Shown: piece by piece, positions 24,001 to 31,174 of the stretch
Numbering within the stretch: position 1 is the first letter of the stretch
Layout: each line of letters opens with the position of its first letter
Assembly (NCBI RefSeq): GCF_001625305.1
Contig: NW_017804076.1
Coordinates: 16,780 to 80,779 of the forward strand
DNA from: Branchiostoma belcheri
Taxonomy: Eukaryota; Chordata; Leptocardii; Amphioxiformes; Branchiostomatidae
Direction of reading: 5' to 3'
DNA length: 64,000 nt
The notes under the pieces: generated by a model
Databases searched by the model: none
What the model was told of the DNA's origin: nothing
What the model saw: the letters and a program-made list of their open reading frames with translations, nothing else
Program-made: the position numbers and the translations under genes

Positions 24001-26730
24001 TATAACTGCCCTTGGGTGTAACACACATATCATACTCTCCACATTTGCTCAAACAATTCCTTTAAATTTACAGTTCTAGAGTTTAAAAAGTTTTCGAGTT
24101 CTAGATCTGTGATCTGTCACAAAAACCTTAAGCCTGAAATCTCTGATTTCTTGTTTTGCTGACAGTGGGCTTGAAAATCATTCGAACATGAATATAGGAA
24201 AACATTATGTGTACCTGACTCTAAGTACTTCTCCAGCGAGCTTTTGAGAGGAGGTACAGGTAGAGGTGGGAGGGAGTCCTGATACTTCCAGGTTCGCTCC
24301 CCGAACACTTGGATGGCTTTCTTCAGTAACCATTCCTGTAGACGTCCTGGTATCCACTTCAGCTACAAACATACCACAGAAACACATCGTTTTAACGTTA
24401 AATGTTTTTGAGTAGACCGCATCACATAAGCAATCTGTGGTTTTTGCCTATTATAAATACTCAATGAATATATGTGAATAAAAAAAATTAAAGAAAGGTA
24501 ACAAATGCATAATTACCTTCGCATATTGTCTGCTCTGTTGGTTAATTCTTACTCAAACACATTCATATGGTCAGACAGGAGTCTAAATCCCTCCTGCTAT
24601 AAAATTTCCAAATTTCCATGTCAAAATTTTAAAAGTCTAAAAGACTAATGATGACGGGCAAATAAATCTGCAGAGCTAGATTTTAAATAAAAATCTCTCT
24701 TCCTAAAATTACACCACGCCCCCTTGCGAAGAAGAGACATGAGGACAAGAAAAAATGGAAGGGGGAGGGACGCCCTACTCGTATCGGCCCCACCCTTGTT
24801 AACACTATAGCTACTGTACACAATAATACTAGTATGTGTACTCGCTGTCAGCCGAATCCATAGAGGACCATGGAAGTTCATTCAAACAGCCGCCCTTTTC
24901 TGTGCCCCAGTTGAGTACTGACCTGTGCCGATTGTTGCAACTCTTGATCACTCGAGGAAAACAGGCGAGCGAGTTGAAACAGCCTGGCCGCCTCGGTGGC
25001 CCCGACGCAAGAGGCCACCGATTCCACCCAAGACCACACACAGTCTTTGATTTCATTGTAAACCTTCGCCAGGGACATAATTTCATCGACTGCCAACAGC
25101 TAGCACCGCACCACAGAGGTCACTTCTAGAAATGGGTCCGTGACAGACGAATGAAGTAACATGATCCTAGTTGAGTACACATCACTGATTTTGCGGTAGA
25201 CCCAAAAGACCGGACCAGTCTATTCTAATCCGAGGGGCCGTGGATTTTGGTACAGCTAATTTGCTAGCTTTTAAAAACCTCCTGGGCATTTTTTTCGAAC
25301 CTCTTTGGCAAAATTCATATCAAAAAACATACACGTTAACGGTTTACGAAATACCTGTTGACTGTCAAACTAGAATGTAACTGGCGGTTTCATAAAACCT
25401 ATTCCAGGAGTGGGCACTCCCCAAGGCATTGATAGCTACCAAATCGTCTGATGGTAGACGAAGATAAACTATATAATTCCCAGGTGAAAAAGATTTAACC
25501 CTAGCCTTTTAGACAAATAAATTGCTTTAGATCTTTCAAATTGATAACCTTTCAATTATCCCAAGTGTCTATATTAGAAACAATGTAGATTTAGCCTCTA
25601 CCAGGCTTCAGAGGTGGCTGGAAAGATCGAGCATAAATTGACCAAATAGCTGTAGACGGAAAGCATGCTAGGAGAGTTAGTCTGCTAAAGAAGTACAGTT
25701 TGCTTTTTCCAAACTGCTACCCCCTTAGCGAACCAACTCCCCTGGCATGTTATCTGTCCAATTTCTACTCTTTCCAGCCACCTCTGAAGCCTGGTAGAGG
25801 CTATTGCAAAATCAGCCTTTTGACCAAAGAGATATTGCATTGACAGGGTCTATTGTCACCTCGCATTTAAAATATAATAGCTTATTCAGAGAGGTGCAGA
25901 CGTTTCTTTTGAGCAATTTATCGATTTCCACTTGTGTGTGACGTTGACAAGTATCGATCGCTTGTGAGGACCGTGCATGGTCACTTTTTTTGCTTCATTT
26001 TAAAAATCAATATAAATCCTTTTCGACCTATATTATTGCAATTTTCCCATGTAAAAATACGTATATTACCTATACATACAAACATACCGGTAGCATGGCG
26101 TTGCCAGTAATGATGAAAACTCTAGCGAACCAAGAACTGTAAAATTAAAATTATGTTCTAGAGGTCGCTTTGGGGCTGGGAAAGGGATTCGCACTAAGGC
26201 GGTTTGCTATACTGACAATATATGTATCTGTTGTGTCGACCAGAATATGATGCAAATATACAGCAAAATATGAATTTAGGCCAATGCTCTACCCTTATCG
26301 AGTAGAAATTAGTATTAGGTCACCCAATGAAAGTTAAAGGATAGGTAAAGGTAGACCCATAGCCTTTTTGAGGCCGTACTTCCAGTTTTACACCTGAGTG
26401 GAATGAGGCCAAAGTGTTCGGTAAAGTACCTTTCCCAATGACACAACGTCTAGCCAGGAATGGAGCCCTGGCCCCATGCATGACTTCTCGATCTAGGCAC
26501 TCCGCTTGCCTAGGCAACCGGCCATTCAATAACTCAATAATATAAAACCGGTATAAAACCCGAAACCGCATATTCACCTGTAGTCTGTCTATCTCCTTCC
26601 TGTCTGTGGCGAATAGCAGACCGTACTGCATCTGTCGTACGGCCCCGGTCAGCCCGAGCCAAGACCCCGCACAGAAGAGCACGGCTTTCGCCCACTGTAG
26701 TATAGCGTAGGCTACCGACCACACGGCCAT
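9042..26730 (-). CDS. CROT: Carnitine O-octanoyltransferase-like carnitine acyltransferase, 17 exons
   Basis: Transfers medium-chain acyl groups between CoA and carnitine, classically inside peroxisomes. Exons (minus): 26730-26578, 25099-24923, 24362-24215, 23845-23721, 23068-22887, 21803-21673, 21153-21042, 16537-16444, 15437-15324, 14767-14666, 14191-14108, 13634-13527, 12520-12390, 11537-11335, 10461-10368, 9839-9720 and 9156-9042. All are bounded by AG/GT, phases agree, and the sum is 731 codons including the TAA stop. Landmarks: LPPLPVP (family signature 1, residues 141-147), FERIGIGQ-type region in exon 4, catalytic His447 in HSPADAM opening exon 11, YYHGRTETVRSCT in exon 14 and GGGGNFVLSTSL in exon 16. 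The order and spacing fit vertebrate CROT (about 612 residues) better than CPT1, CPT2 or CRAT. The protein ends LLMSS, so no PTS1 tripeptide is visible. The start ATG follows ACAACA, a good Kozak context. About 120 extra N-terminal residues are described separately. Confidence 0.93.
9955..10033. repeat. Short inverted repeat (hairpin) in CROT intron 16
   Basis: GTGTGATGCATTGTGGGTAA is mirrored by TTACCCACAGTGCATCACAC across a roughly 28-base loop. The arms match with one mismatch. It could be a tiny foldback element; no target duplication was identified. Confidence 0.75.
10588..10806. mobile_element. Foldback MITE in CROT intron 15 (219 bp)
   Basis: The element is almost entirely one inverted repeat. 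Left, TAACATCTGTGTCCATAATA; right, TATTATGGACACAGATGTTA, with pairing continuing through catattttg-like and ttaaagatatttttactgca segments toward the centre. The ends can be read as TA target pairs around ACATCTG...CAGATGT, which would suit a Tc1/mariner-type element. No coding sequence is present. Confidence 0.85.
11690..11935 (+). mobile_element. LINE 3' end fragment in CROT intron 13
   Basis: It contains a degraded stretch equivalent to the peptide phrase LSPSTVGA.SL.SFKQ (here caccaagcactgttggggca onward), then gtgtaacaagt, cgccgcgtgcctgtgaagct and gctatactgatacagata. The same coding tail and 3' segment occur at 51012-52060 (where both are tandemly expanded), and the 3' segment alone occurs at about 62265-62390. 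Confidence 0.75.
12660..13505. repeat. Minisatellite, 51-bp unit, about 16 copies
   Basis: The unit reads ACCATCCCCAGCCTTAGTAC, then tgaaaagccttccccaccct, then gcactatcaagc or gtactatcctgt. Units alternate between a few sub-types (caagc versus cctgt ends; tactgaaaag versus tactgaagggcc), showing local homogenisation. The array fills most of CROT intron 12, ending about 20 bp from the donor of exon 12 (13527). Confidence 0.93.
14392..14660 (+). repeat. Dispersed repeat family R, copy 2
   Basis: Full-length copy in CROT intron 10, with ggtctgctctgttaattctt, caaatccctcctgctataaa and gaagaagaggaagaaactga. It ends immediately at the donor of exon 10 (14666). Confidence 0.8.
14880..15075 (-). repeat. 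Inverted copy of the 5925-6215 repeat
   Basis: Reverse-complement matches include ccggaagttctgctgcagta, atatcacgataatccatc and a CA-rich run. It lies in CROT intron 9. Confidence 0.65.
15101..15304. mobile_element. MITE with TAGCCTCC ends (204 bp), beside a splice donor
   Basis: The left end TAGCCTCCATAGCAGGC is mirrored by GCATGCTATGGAGGCTA, with an inner AACTGGGG/CCCCAGTT pairing. The right end lies 20 bp from the donor of CROT exon 9 (15324). It has terminal bases in common with the element at 25592-25803. Confidence 0.8.
16583..17321 (+). repeat. Duplicated 5' block of the CR1 element
   Basis: Block A (gtagttctttgggcgacaga through gagctcatctgaa, 141 bp) occurs at 16583-16723 and 17066-17206. 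Block B (gtggattctcatggtttaaa through gtgcagataattg, about 94 bp) occurs at 16973-17066 and 17228-17321. The two copies look essentially identical. The second copy lacks about 250 bp of unique sequence (16724-16972), which is replaced by a 21-bp CCCA-rich stretch. This looks like tandem 5' monomers or a duplicated promoter region. Confidence 0.9.
17608..18762 (+). CDS. CR1 ORF, 5' part: 2A-like motif, PHD-type finger, APE endonuclease
   Basis: The frame is open from 17608 after a TAA. No ATG precedes the first domain, so the true start is unknown (GTG at 17680 is only nominal). Domains: a Leu/Ile-rich stretch then GDIQPNPGP (17713-17739); a Cys/His cluster with CGVC, CCDTCDTWYHTDC and WICCSC typical of PHD fingers; a Ser/Pro linker; then an endonuclease with NFQSIRNK, GTESWLD, YYRPP and AGDLNLP. 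The conserved SDHD block lies in the other frame beyond a run of seven A residues at about 18731-18737. This frame ends soon after at 18762, consistent with a one-base insertion in that run. Confidence 0.85.
   Translation, partial: SEINNNYGDNHNQNWILLRKPKATVLYILLLILRGGDIQPNPGPRAPKYPCGVCRRAVKWEKVDGRRAVCCDTCDTWYHTDCMGMSTPVYNAINRPNISWICCSCGLPNLGSNLFDSTIFETSNCFAFPTPDSSPCSCSGSSVGSPVASSTPTSQVPNHPPRDRSRGKPLRAAVVNFQSIRNKTAEFQVFCDTVDPDIIIGTESWLDSSISNSEIFPPSYTAHRKDREGRGGGVFVATKNDLIATHHPELSTTNELTWVKIDLVHSKSMYIGAYYRPPSAGLDDYQALEQSLTNIRRKPGNPHIWLAGDLNLPTATWGMDITSNSSSVVTNLTNKYINLVNDVGLEQIINEPTHRTEHTANILDLFFTSNPTLSEKKQNCSWSK
17713..17739 (+). other. 2A-like translational recoding motif (GDIQPNPGP)
   Basis: The nonapeptide ends in the invariant NPGP core and is preceded by a Leu/Ile-rich helix (LYILLLILRG), the arrangement seen in 2A sequences. 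APE-type LINEs of several invertebrates are known to carry such motifs at the start of their ORF, where ribosome skipping or an N-terminal signal role has been described. The D-I-Q in place of D-[VI]-E deviates from the core consensus, so activity is not assured. Confidence 0.75.
18728..20914 (+). CDS. CR1 ORF, 3' part: reverse transcriptase
   Basis: About 728 codons in the frame after the shift. It begins with the tail of the endonuclease (PGLSDHDIP), then a long Lys-rich linker, then RT blocks NYRPVSLTSVCSKVLE, QHGFRKGLSCESQLL, VLDFSKAFDKVPH, GVPQGTVLGPLLFLLYINDL, the catalytic FADDCLLY box, YLGVQL and HLEYCATVWDPH. It closes with FPRTINEWNKLP and a stop at 20914. All catalytic Asp residues are present, so apart from the single upstream frameshift this copy looks recent. 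Confidence 0.92.
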   Translation: MKKSKIVPGLSDHDIPIIDVHTKAQKVLKHGRLVYQWRKGNLEQLQKDMETYSNNFLKRANKRTASENWEDFKENILATANKHIPRKKARCLHNQPWISPQIRRAMRKRDKLYSKAKSTNSKETWSKFKSCRKAVKQRVKKAHREYTANFLEENIKDNPKAFWSYIKALKHDNTNIAAMRHHGVLTSDPKEKVDALGDQFSSVFTEEDLTNIPSLGRPVAPHAPPLYISVNGVAKQLSKLNPNKASGPDGLSPRLLKITATQIAPVLQVIFTQSLDTGDVPADWRAANISPIFKKGDKTSPVNYRPVSLTSVCSKVLEHIIHSHTMSHLDKYNILSSTQHGFRKGLSCESQLLLTTHDLASTLDLNKQVDAIVLDFSKAFDKVPHSRLLNKLQHYGISGKLLTWLQAFLTQRTQSVVLDGVASKPAKVVSGVPQGTVLGPLLFLLYINDLPSVVTSSVRLFADDCLLYRVIEKPSDALDLQKDLDALTRWQDTWQMSFNPSKCHTLHITRKRNPIITQYRLCSENLTSVKTHPYLGVQLSQDMKWDTHINYVTGRANRILAVIRRNLSHCPLRVKSTCYRTLVRPHLEYCATVWDPHTIGGSQALERVQRRAARMAVSDYDYTSSVSDMLKRLQWPLLVDRRRTARLISLYKITHGHINIQMEQYLKPAHRRTRGSHEYKYQAIPAKTDCFRFSFFPRTINEWNKLPGQLVKAQTVEAFKAGLLAAQP
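21178..21345 (+). mobile_element. LINE C-terminal tail fragment next to CROT exon 7
   Basis: It encodes FWNKLPCECFPNGYNL and KVNKHLS, the same C-terminal RT tail seen at 43436-43600 and inverted at 47470-47690. It lies about 25 bp from the acceptor of exon 7 (21153), inside the intron. Confidence 0.7.
22130..22400 (+). repeat. Possible tRNA-derived SINE remnant
   Basis: Near 22150-22205 there is an A-box-like TGGTTTGTGACC and a B-box-like AGTTTGCATCCC about 30 bp later, followed by non-tRNA sequence. The boxes are imperfect, so this is tentative. Confidence 0.35.
22481..22600 (+). mobile_element. Short retroposed sequence with A-tail and 13-bp target duplication
   Basis: A roughly 120-bp sequence ends in gaataaa running into a pure A tail (22588-22600). 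AATCTTAAATCTT occurs immediately before it (22468-22480) and immediately after it (22600-22612). A poly(A) tail with a 12-13 bp direct duplication is the hallmark of LINE-mediated retroposition. The source transcript was not identified. Confidence 0.8.
24494..24608 (+). repeat. Dispersed repeat family R, copy 3 (partial)
   Basis: Only the left half is present, up to cctcctgctataaaat. It lies in CROT intron 2. Confidence 0.75.
25592..25803. mobile_element. MITE with TAGCCTCTACC ends (212 bp) in CROT intron 1
   Basis: The left TAGCCTCTACCAGGCTTCAG is mirrored exactly on the right as CTGAAGCCTGGTAGAGGCTA, with the perfect match continuing through the next 14 or so bases (aggtggctggaaag). The interior is unrelated to the ends. 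No convincing target duplication was found. Confidence 0.88.
26285..26525 (-). repeat. Dispersed SINE-like repeat, copy in CROT intron 1
   Basis: It shares tttacacctgagtgga.tgag, gtaaagt.cctttcccaa and a tRNA-like right part (gcctaggcaaccgg region) with copies at 32790-32995 and 61680-62070. Confidence 0.6.
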
Positions 26731-28070
26731 TGTTGTCAGCCTGTACTAAATATGGAAAACGTCTACTGAGGACGACAATAGTGTTTGAATTTATCCGAGG
26801 ACCGGCTGGGGTTTGCCATGCAGTGCATAATGAGCCGCATCAGACACGAGGATCTGTATGGGGGGATCTGGCAAGGCTTGACGGTAAATTTAGGAGAGTC
26901 ATCAACGCTTTTAATTCAAGAACGTGTAGCGATATATGTCCTTGGAAATACTGTCGGAAAGTCGGTCGAATATTTAAGCAGAATTGCACATTACCTGAAA
27001 ATACTATTTAAGAGCGGTGTTTTGAAAAACCCCTCAGGTGGCCTCAGAAACCGCGACATCCTGGTACTGAATACAAAGTAGATATGATGCTTAATTCTTA
27101 ATCATTAATATTTCATGGCGGTGGGAACGATCGAATAATGGTTAGTGTGAGCTCCATCTGGCGACAATAAGACGAATCGCAACATAATTGGGCTTAGCAA
27201 CTCGCAGTACTTAGAAGAACGACACGTGTCCGTAGATAGACTAGACACACTGGAGTTTTATGTGTGCAGTATGCGTGGCTACAGTAGGCACATGTGCCTT
27301 CACTTTTGGAAACAAGAGGACAGATAAGGAAAACCAGATAAACCTTCATTGGGCATGAGTATTCTCCTAAATTGTTTTTAAAGGAGGCACCATGCAGGAA
27401 GTTGAAATCGGAGACCGGTCTTTTTGGTGTACCCGTTTTTCTCTGAGCAACGAGGTTCAATACTTGGTCTGAGGATTGAGTGAGGTTGCGTTTTTTTGGC
27501 GTAACGTTTGTTTCTTTTTTTTTGACTATCAAAAAATTTGTCTTCACTTATTTGCATAGTCCTGCTTTTCTGACAACTCTTCAGTGTTACTGACGAAAGG
27601 TACTGGATGCTACTTGAAACGTCTGGCCGTTTCCAAAATCATATCCGGTGTTTTGGCCTATCTCTTCAAGGTCTCTCACATACACAACTCTCCTCCCCTT
27701 GTCATTTGTTGCCCTCCCCTCCAAAGATAACACAGGAGACGAAATCTGACAACAGTGTTTTAACTTCGAAGTTAAACATGTTACTGAGTGTCAGAACTCA
27801 GAAGTATGAGGATCTATCTGACACCTTACACATTGACCTGGTAAAACACAAAACAGCACGTCCTGAGGCGAAAGTTGGCAACACTTCACGTATCTGTGTG
27901 CAGTTAGGACGAAGGCCACGATAAAGTTCCATCCGGTTCAATGAACTTTTAGAAACATTTAGCAAAACATTCATATTTTGCGAACGATTCTGTTCACGAA
28001 TACCTCCAGTTTAATTCCGGACTTCCGGTTTAATTCCCAACTATTAAATTACATACATGTATCTCAGCAA

Positions 28071-28342
28071 CCTTACATCTAGATGGGCTAATATTGTAAA
28101 CTATAAGTAAAAATAATGTAAGAAATATGTATATGTAGCGGCCATGGAGGATCCCTTGGGGGTTAACCAAATTCTGTAGAATTCTACACAGGCTCCAGTT
28201 CCCAGAATTCTGGCTGCAGTCCGAGAATTCTGGAGAATTCTGCAGAATTGGGTTAACCCCCAAGGGGTCCTCGGTGGCTGATACGTATTTCTTACATCAT
28301 TTTTACCTGTAGTTAACGACATTAGCCCATCTAGATGTAAGG
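28071..28342. mobile_element. Foldback element (272 bp)
   Basis: CCTTACATCTAGATGGGCTA at the left is mirrored by TAGCCCATCTAGATGTAAGG at the right. Pairing continues to a central TTGGGGGTTAACC/GGTTAACCCCCAA stem around several gaattc-containing repeats. Nearly the whole element folds on itself. Flanks show no clear target duplication. Confidence 0.88.
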
Positions 28343-29227
28343 GTGCTAGAATATGGGAATTAGTCCGGAATTAAAGTGGAGGCTGTTGTTTGAAAGGCAC
28401 TCACATCAGAAAGATTGGGATGTATATGAATTCTCTGGTACTTTGTGATGACGGTTAGACATCTAGGTAAACGATACTCCTAGTCCTAGACAATTCAAAC
28501 TCCACTACATACACTGGATATAGAATAAGAAAAGACTTTCCCGACGTTTCGAGTAACACCCATTACTTTTCTTCCATGTAGCTAGAGGGAACTGACAGGA
28601 CTAGTCAACACTTATGATTGAGGAAGGAGCTAGAAAAAAAACGGTTGAACACTGACCAATCACTGACTCCCAAGTGTCACTGATAGTTTCTATAGTTACC
28701 ATAAGACAACGCCATTGGTTGGCAGGGCGGGGTCCCATGTATACATGTACCGAAGAGTTCAAGGAGGAGTATTTTTAACCTAATTTACATATCAGTAACA
28801 ACAACGGGTCAGTGACTTAACCGGTTTTGTCCAGTTCCCAATACGTACTAAAATTCATATGATGTGTTGACAATTTCCTGGTAATTTCTTTCGATCCACG
28901 GGAAGTTGAATGAACCTTGTAGCTGAAGATGCTAGGATGGCAAGCAGTGAAAGACAGGATCCTTCAGAAAGGACTGAGGACTTTCAGTAGAATAATGAAT
29001 GAAAGACAATCTGTTTCCCTGTATAAGAACATCACATTACAGTCACATGGGTACAATATTATACCAGAACATCGGGCTTACGGACTGTCCGCCTTCCTAA
29101 ACCCAGAACGAATTCGAATGCCCAGAAAAAGAGATTTCTGTACAGTCAAAGTCAAGCATTGTATTAGCCCTGGTAGGTGCCACCGTTTTTGTAACGGGGC
29201 TCTTTGCACTGGCTACCCCCCCACCCC

Positions 29228-29247
29228 NNNNNNNNNNNNNNNNNNNN
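29228..29247. other. Assembly gap of 20 N
   Basis: A run of N between a C-rich and an A-rich stretch. The true length and content are unknown. The open frame running across it is an artefact. Confidence 0.98.
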
Positions 29248-29559
29248 CCCCCCCCCAAAAAAAAAAACTAAGAGGAACCGAGTAATTATCATGTATCACC
29301 CCAAAATAAAAGGATCGTTGTTTTTGCGCTGTTCGTTAATATCAGAAATATGAAATCATGATGCCAAATGTGTCCGCAAATATCAATGTTAACAACGTAA
29401 CATGAAGATTTTGTTCTTCAGAATATTTTCAATTTTTCAGTCAAAACTAAACAAATTATGAAAATCATAATGCTCAACAGTGCCAGTAGATATCAACAAC
29501 ATGAACATTTCTTTCTTCAGAATATTTTCATTTTTTCCGCTAAAATTTTCCATCGAGCA

Positions 29560-29915
29560 ACTGTAAAGGCATTCAATGCAATTTCAGTGTAGCAATACTT
29601 GAAAAATTCTGAATAAGGCTCTATGATATTGGCACATACTGCCCCACATTAGCACATTTGCATCAGTATTTCATATTTTAGGCTTTTAAAACAAGCCCCA
29701 AGAAGAGTCCTTTATTTTCTGAGTGGTACATCAAATATCATCCCAGGATCCAACCAGTAACCGTTTTCCGTCACAATTTCGGCTTTTTTGCTCCATGAAT
29801 GTCGATATACATTGGGATAGCAACGTACTATGTAGATAAGTGACTAAAATGTTGACCTAAAATATGTCTTTCAAGCCCTCAAATTAAAACTGCATTGGGG
29901 GGTAAGTGAACTGTC
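29560..29915 (+). repeat. Dispersed repeat, copy 1 (second copy 50300-50670)
   Basis: Shared with 50300-50670: gcattcaatgcaatttcag, cccacattagcacattt, gagtcctttattttctg, tgtcgatatacatt and ttcaagccct...aaaactgcat. A fragment of the right end also occurs near 47735-47800. No coding frame or terminal repeat was seen. Confidence 0.8.
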
Positions 29916-30287
29916 TGGGTTCCATTTGCTGTTGATTAGGCCGGGCCCGTACCTGGAACTCACCGAGGCAGGGGATGACACCGACCGGCGGTCAGGGTCA
30001 GGCGTACTGGCAACTGAATCGCAGTCAACAGTCGGTCACTGAACTCCAACAAGGTAACACTAACTCATTTCACTGGTTGCCGGGCGACTCAACTTCCAAA
30101 ATCAAGGGATGGAAAGAATAACAAACCAACATGACAGGAATCAGCACCACATTCCCAGAAGTGCGTTGACCTCATTCTGGCTACTGTTCGAAGAACTTTT
30201 AAAAAAGAGGGAGGGGGCATTTTTACGTCTTTAATAAACGCATAGACCCATCTAAACTATCGAAGCATACATCATAATATGATTGAT

Positions 30288-30510
30288 GAAATTAATTCTT
30301 ACTCAAACATATTCATATGAAATATGGTCAGACAGGAGTCTAAATCCCTCCTGCTATAAAATTGCAACATGGTGTAACCCAACACTAGTTAGTTACCATA
30401 TGGTGACAGACGTCTGGTTCAGGTCATTGACCTTATTTGTTTGGAGAAGAAATAGAAGAGGAGGAAACAGAGCAAAGCATATTTTTTTCCTTCGCTAAAC
30501 ATAATCATGA
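30288..30510 (+). repeat. Dispersed repeat family R, copy 4
   Basis: It starts at attaattcttactcaaaca and lacks the left ~60 bp of longer copies. It ends in ttttccttcgctaaacata. Confidence 0.8.
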
Positions 30511-31044
30511 AAGCTTTGTTCCTTATCTATCAATTTAGCAATACCTAAAAGCATAAAGTTTAAATGGGGACATGCACATAAATCACTGGGACATGATAAT
30601 AAATTCACGCTTTTTAAATTCGCAACAGGAGTTCAACTTCAACTGGCCACATCATTCAGCGGTCAGTGTAGCCAATCAGGTAACCCCTCACAGCAGTATG
30701 TAGGTTCAGCGGCGGTCAAGAAGAGTGTTTTGCATGCCGTGATTGATTCTGCAGCCCTTAGCTGTAGATAGCTATAAGAACAGGTAGTCCCTCCAAGAAT
30801 GTTCATCCTTTCCTAGTTGTGTTTACGGACTTCTTGACCTTGAGATTGGAGGCGGCCATTTTGATTCTGTTGCCGCAGTTTTATCAATGCCACATTGAGG
30901 TTCCTGCAGGTCGCCAGACTCTAGGAAACTGGCGCCGTTTCTTCTGAAGGGCGGTATCACAACCCTAAGGCGTCTAGAGGGATACATAGCGACGTGCAGG
31001 TAGCTCTAAACTCTCCACAGGTCGCCCGGGACTGTAACTCCGGA

Positions 31045-31075
31045 CACTGCGAGTCCGAACTCCGGACTCGCAGTG
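31045..31075 (+). promoter_or_regulatory. Perfect 13-bp stem-loop upstream of the GPCR start
   Basis: CACTGCGAGTCCG, a 5-base loop, then CGGACTCGCAGTG. It ends 100 bp upstream of the receptor ATG (31175) and is followed by a (GTT)6-type run at about 31102-31121. If the transcription start is further upstream, this would be a stable hairpin in the 5' leader. The transcript start is not known, so a regulatory role is only suggested. Confidence 0.55.
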
Positions 31076-31174
31076 ATGAACTTAGCGGACAATTATAGAG
31101 CTGTTGTTGTTGTTGTTGTTGTCACGGCGCGGTTGAGATTCTGAGATCGAAACAAACAACGAGAAACTTGTGAA

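Larger units (their letters stand above)
24923..26730 (-). other. N-terminal extension of the CROT-like protein (exons 1-2 plus the start of exon 3)
   Basis: Exon 1 (26730-26578) encodes 51 residues, including a hydrophobic helix at about residues 4-31 (VWSVAYAILQWAKAVLFCAG onward). Exon 2 (25099-24923) encodes 59 residues with Trp- and Ala-rich helical character. Exon 3 opens with LKWIPGRLQEWLLKK before it meets the canonical CROT start region (ERTWKYQDSLP). All three junctions are phase 0. Exon 3 has no in-frame Met ahead of the conserved domain, so some upstream exon is required. A membrane helix followed by a W-[IL]-P motif faintly recalls the C-terminal half of PEX11-gamma as I remember it. 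That is a hypothesis only. Confidence 0.7.
26731..31044. other. Intergenic between divergently transcribed CROT and GPCR genes
   Basis: The space holds a copy of the gaccgtttcca repeat (about 27585-27650), a foldback element (28071-28342), an assembly gap (29228-29247), a dispersed repeat (29560-29915) and a family R copy (30288-30510). The open frames here show no domain or splice support. Either flank could hold promoters, but no TATA or other core element was convincing. Confidence 0.5.

Noticed and set aside
9042..24362. Assignment of the acyltransferase as CPT1 because of the N-terminal hydrophobic segment
   Set aside because: Catalytic-domain phrases (ERTWKYQDSLP, KVNRNW, YYHGRTETVRSCT) follow CROT. 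The N terminus does not show the two-helix CPT1 layout.
26730..27081. Plus-strand frames divergent from CROT that might be a bidirectional partner gene
   Set aside because: No domain, conserved motif or splice structure was seen. The frames overlap the CROT 5' region by chance.
28929..29285. 118-codon open frame across the N run
   Set aside because: It spans the assembly gap, has no recognised motif, and its end is C- and A-homopolymer sequence.
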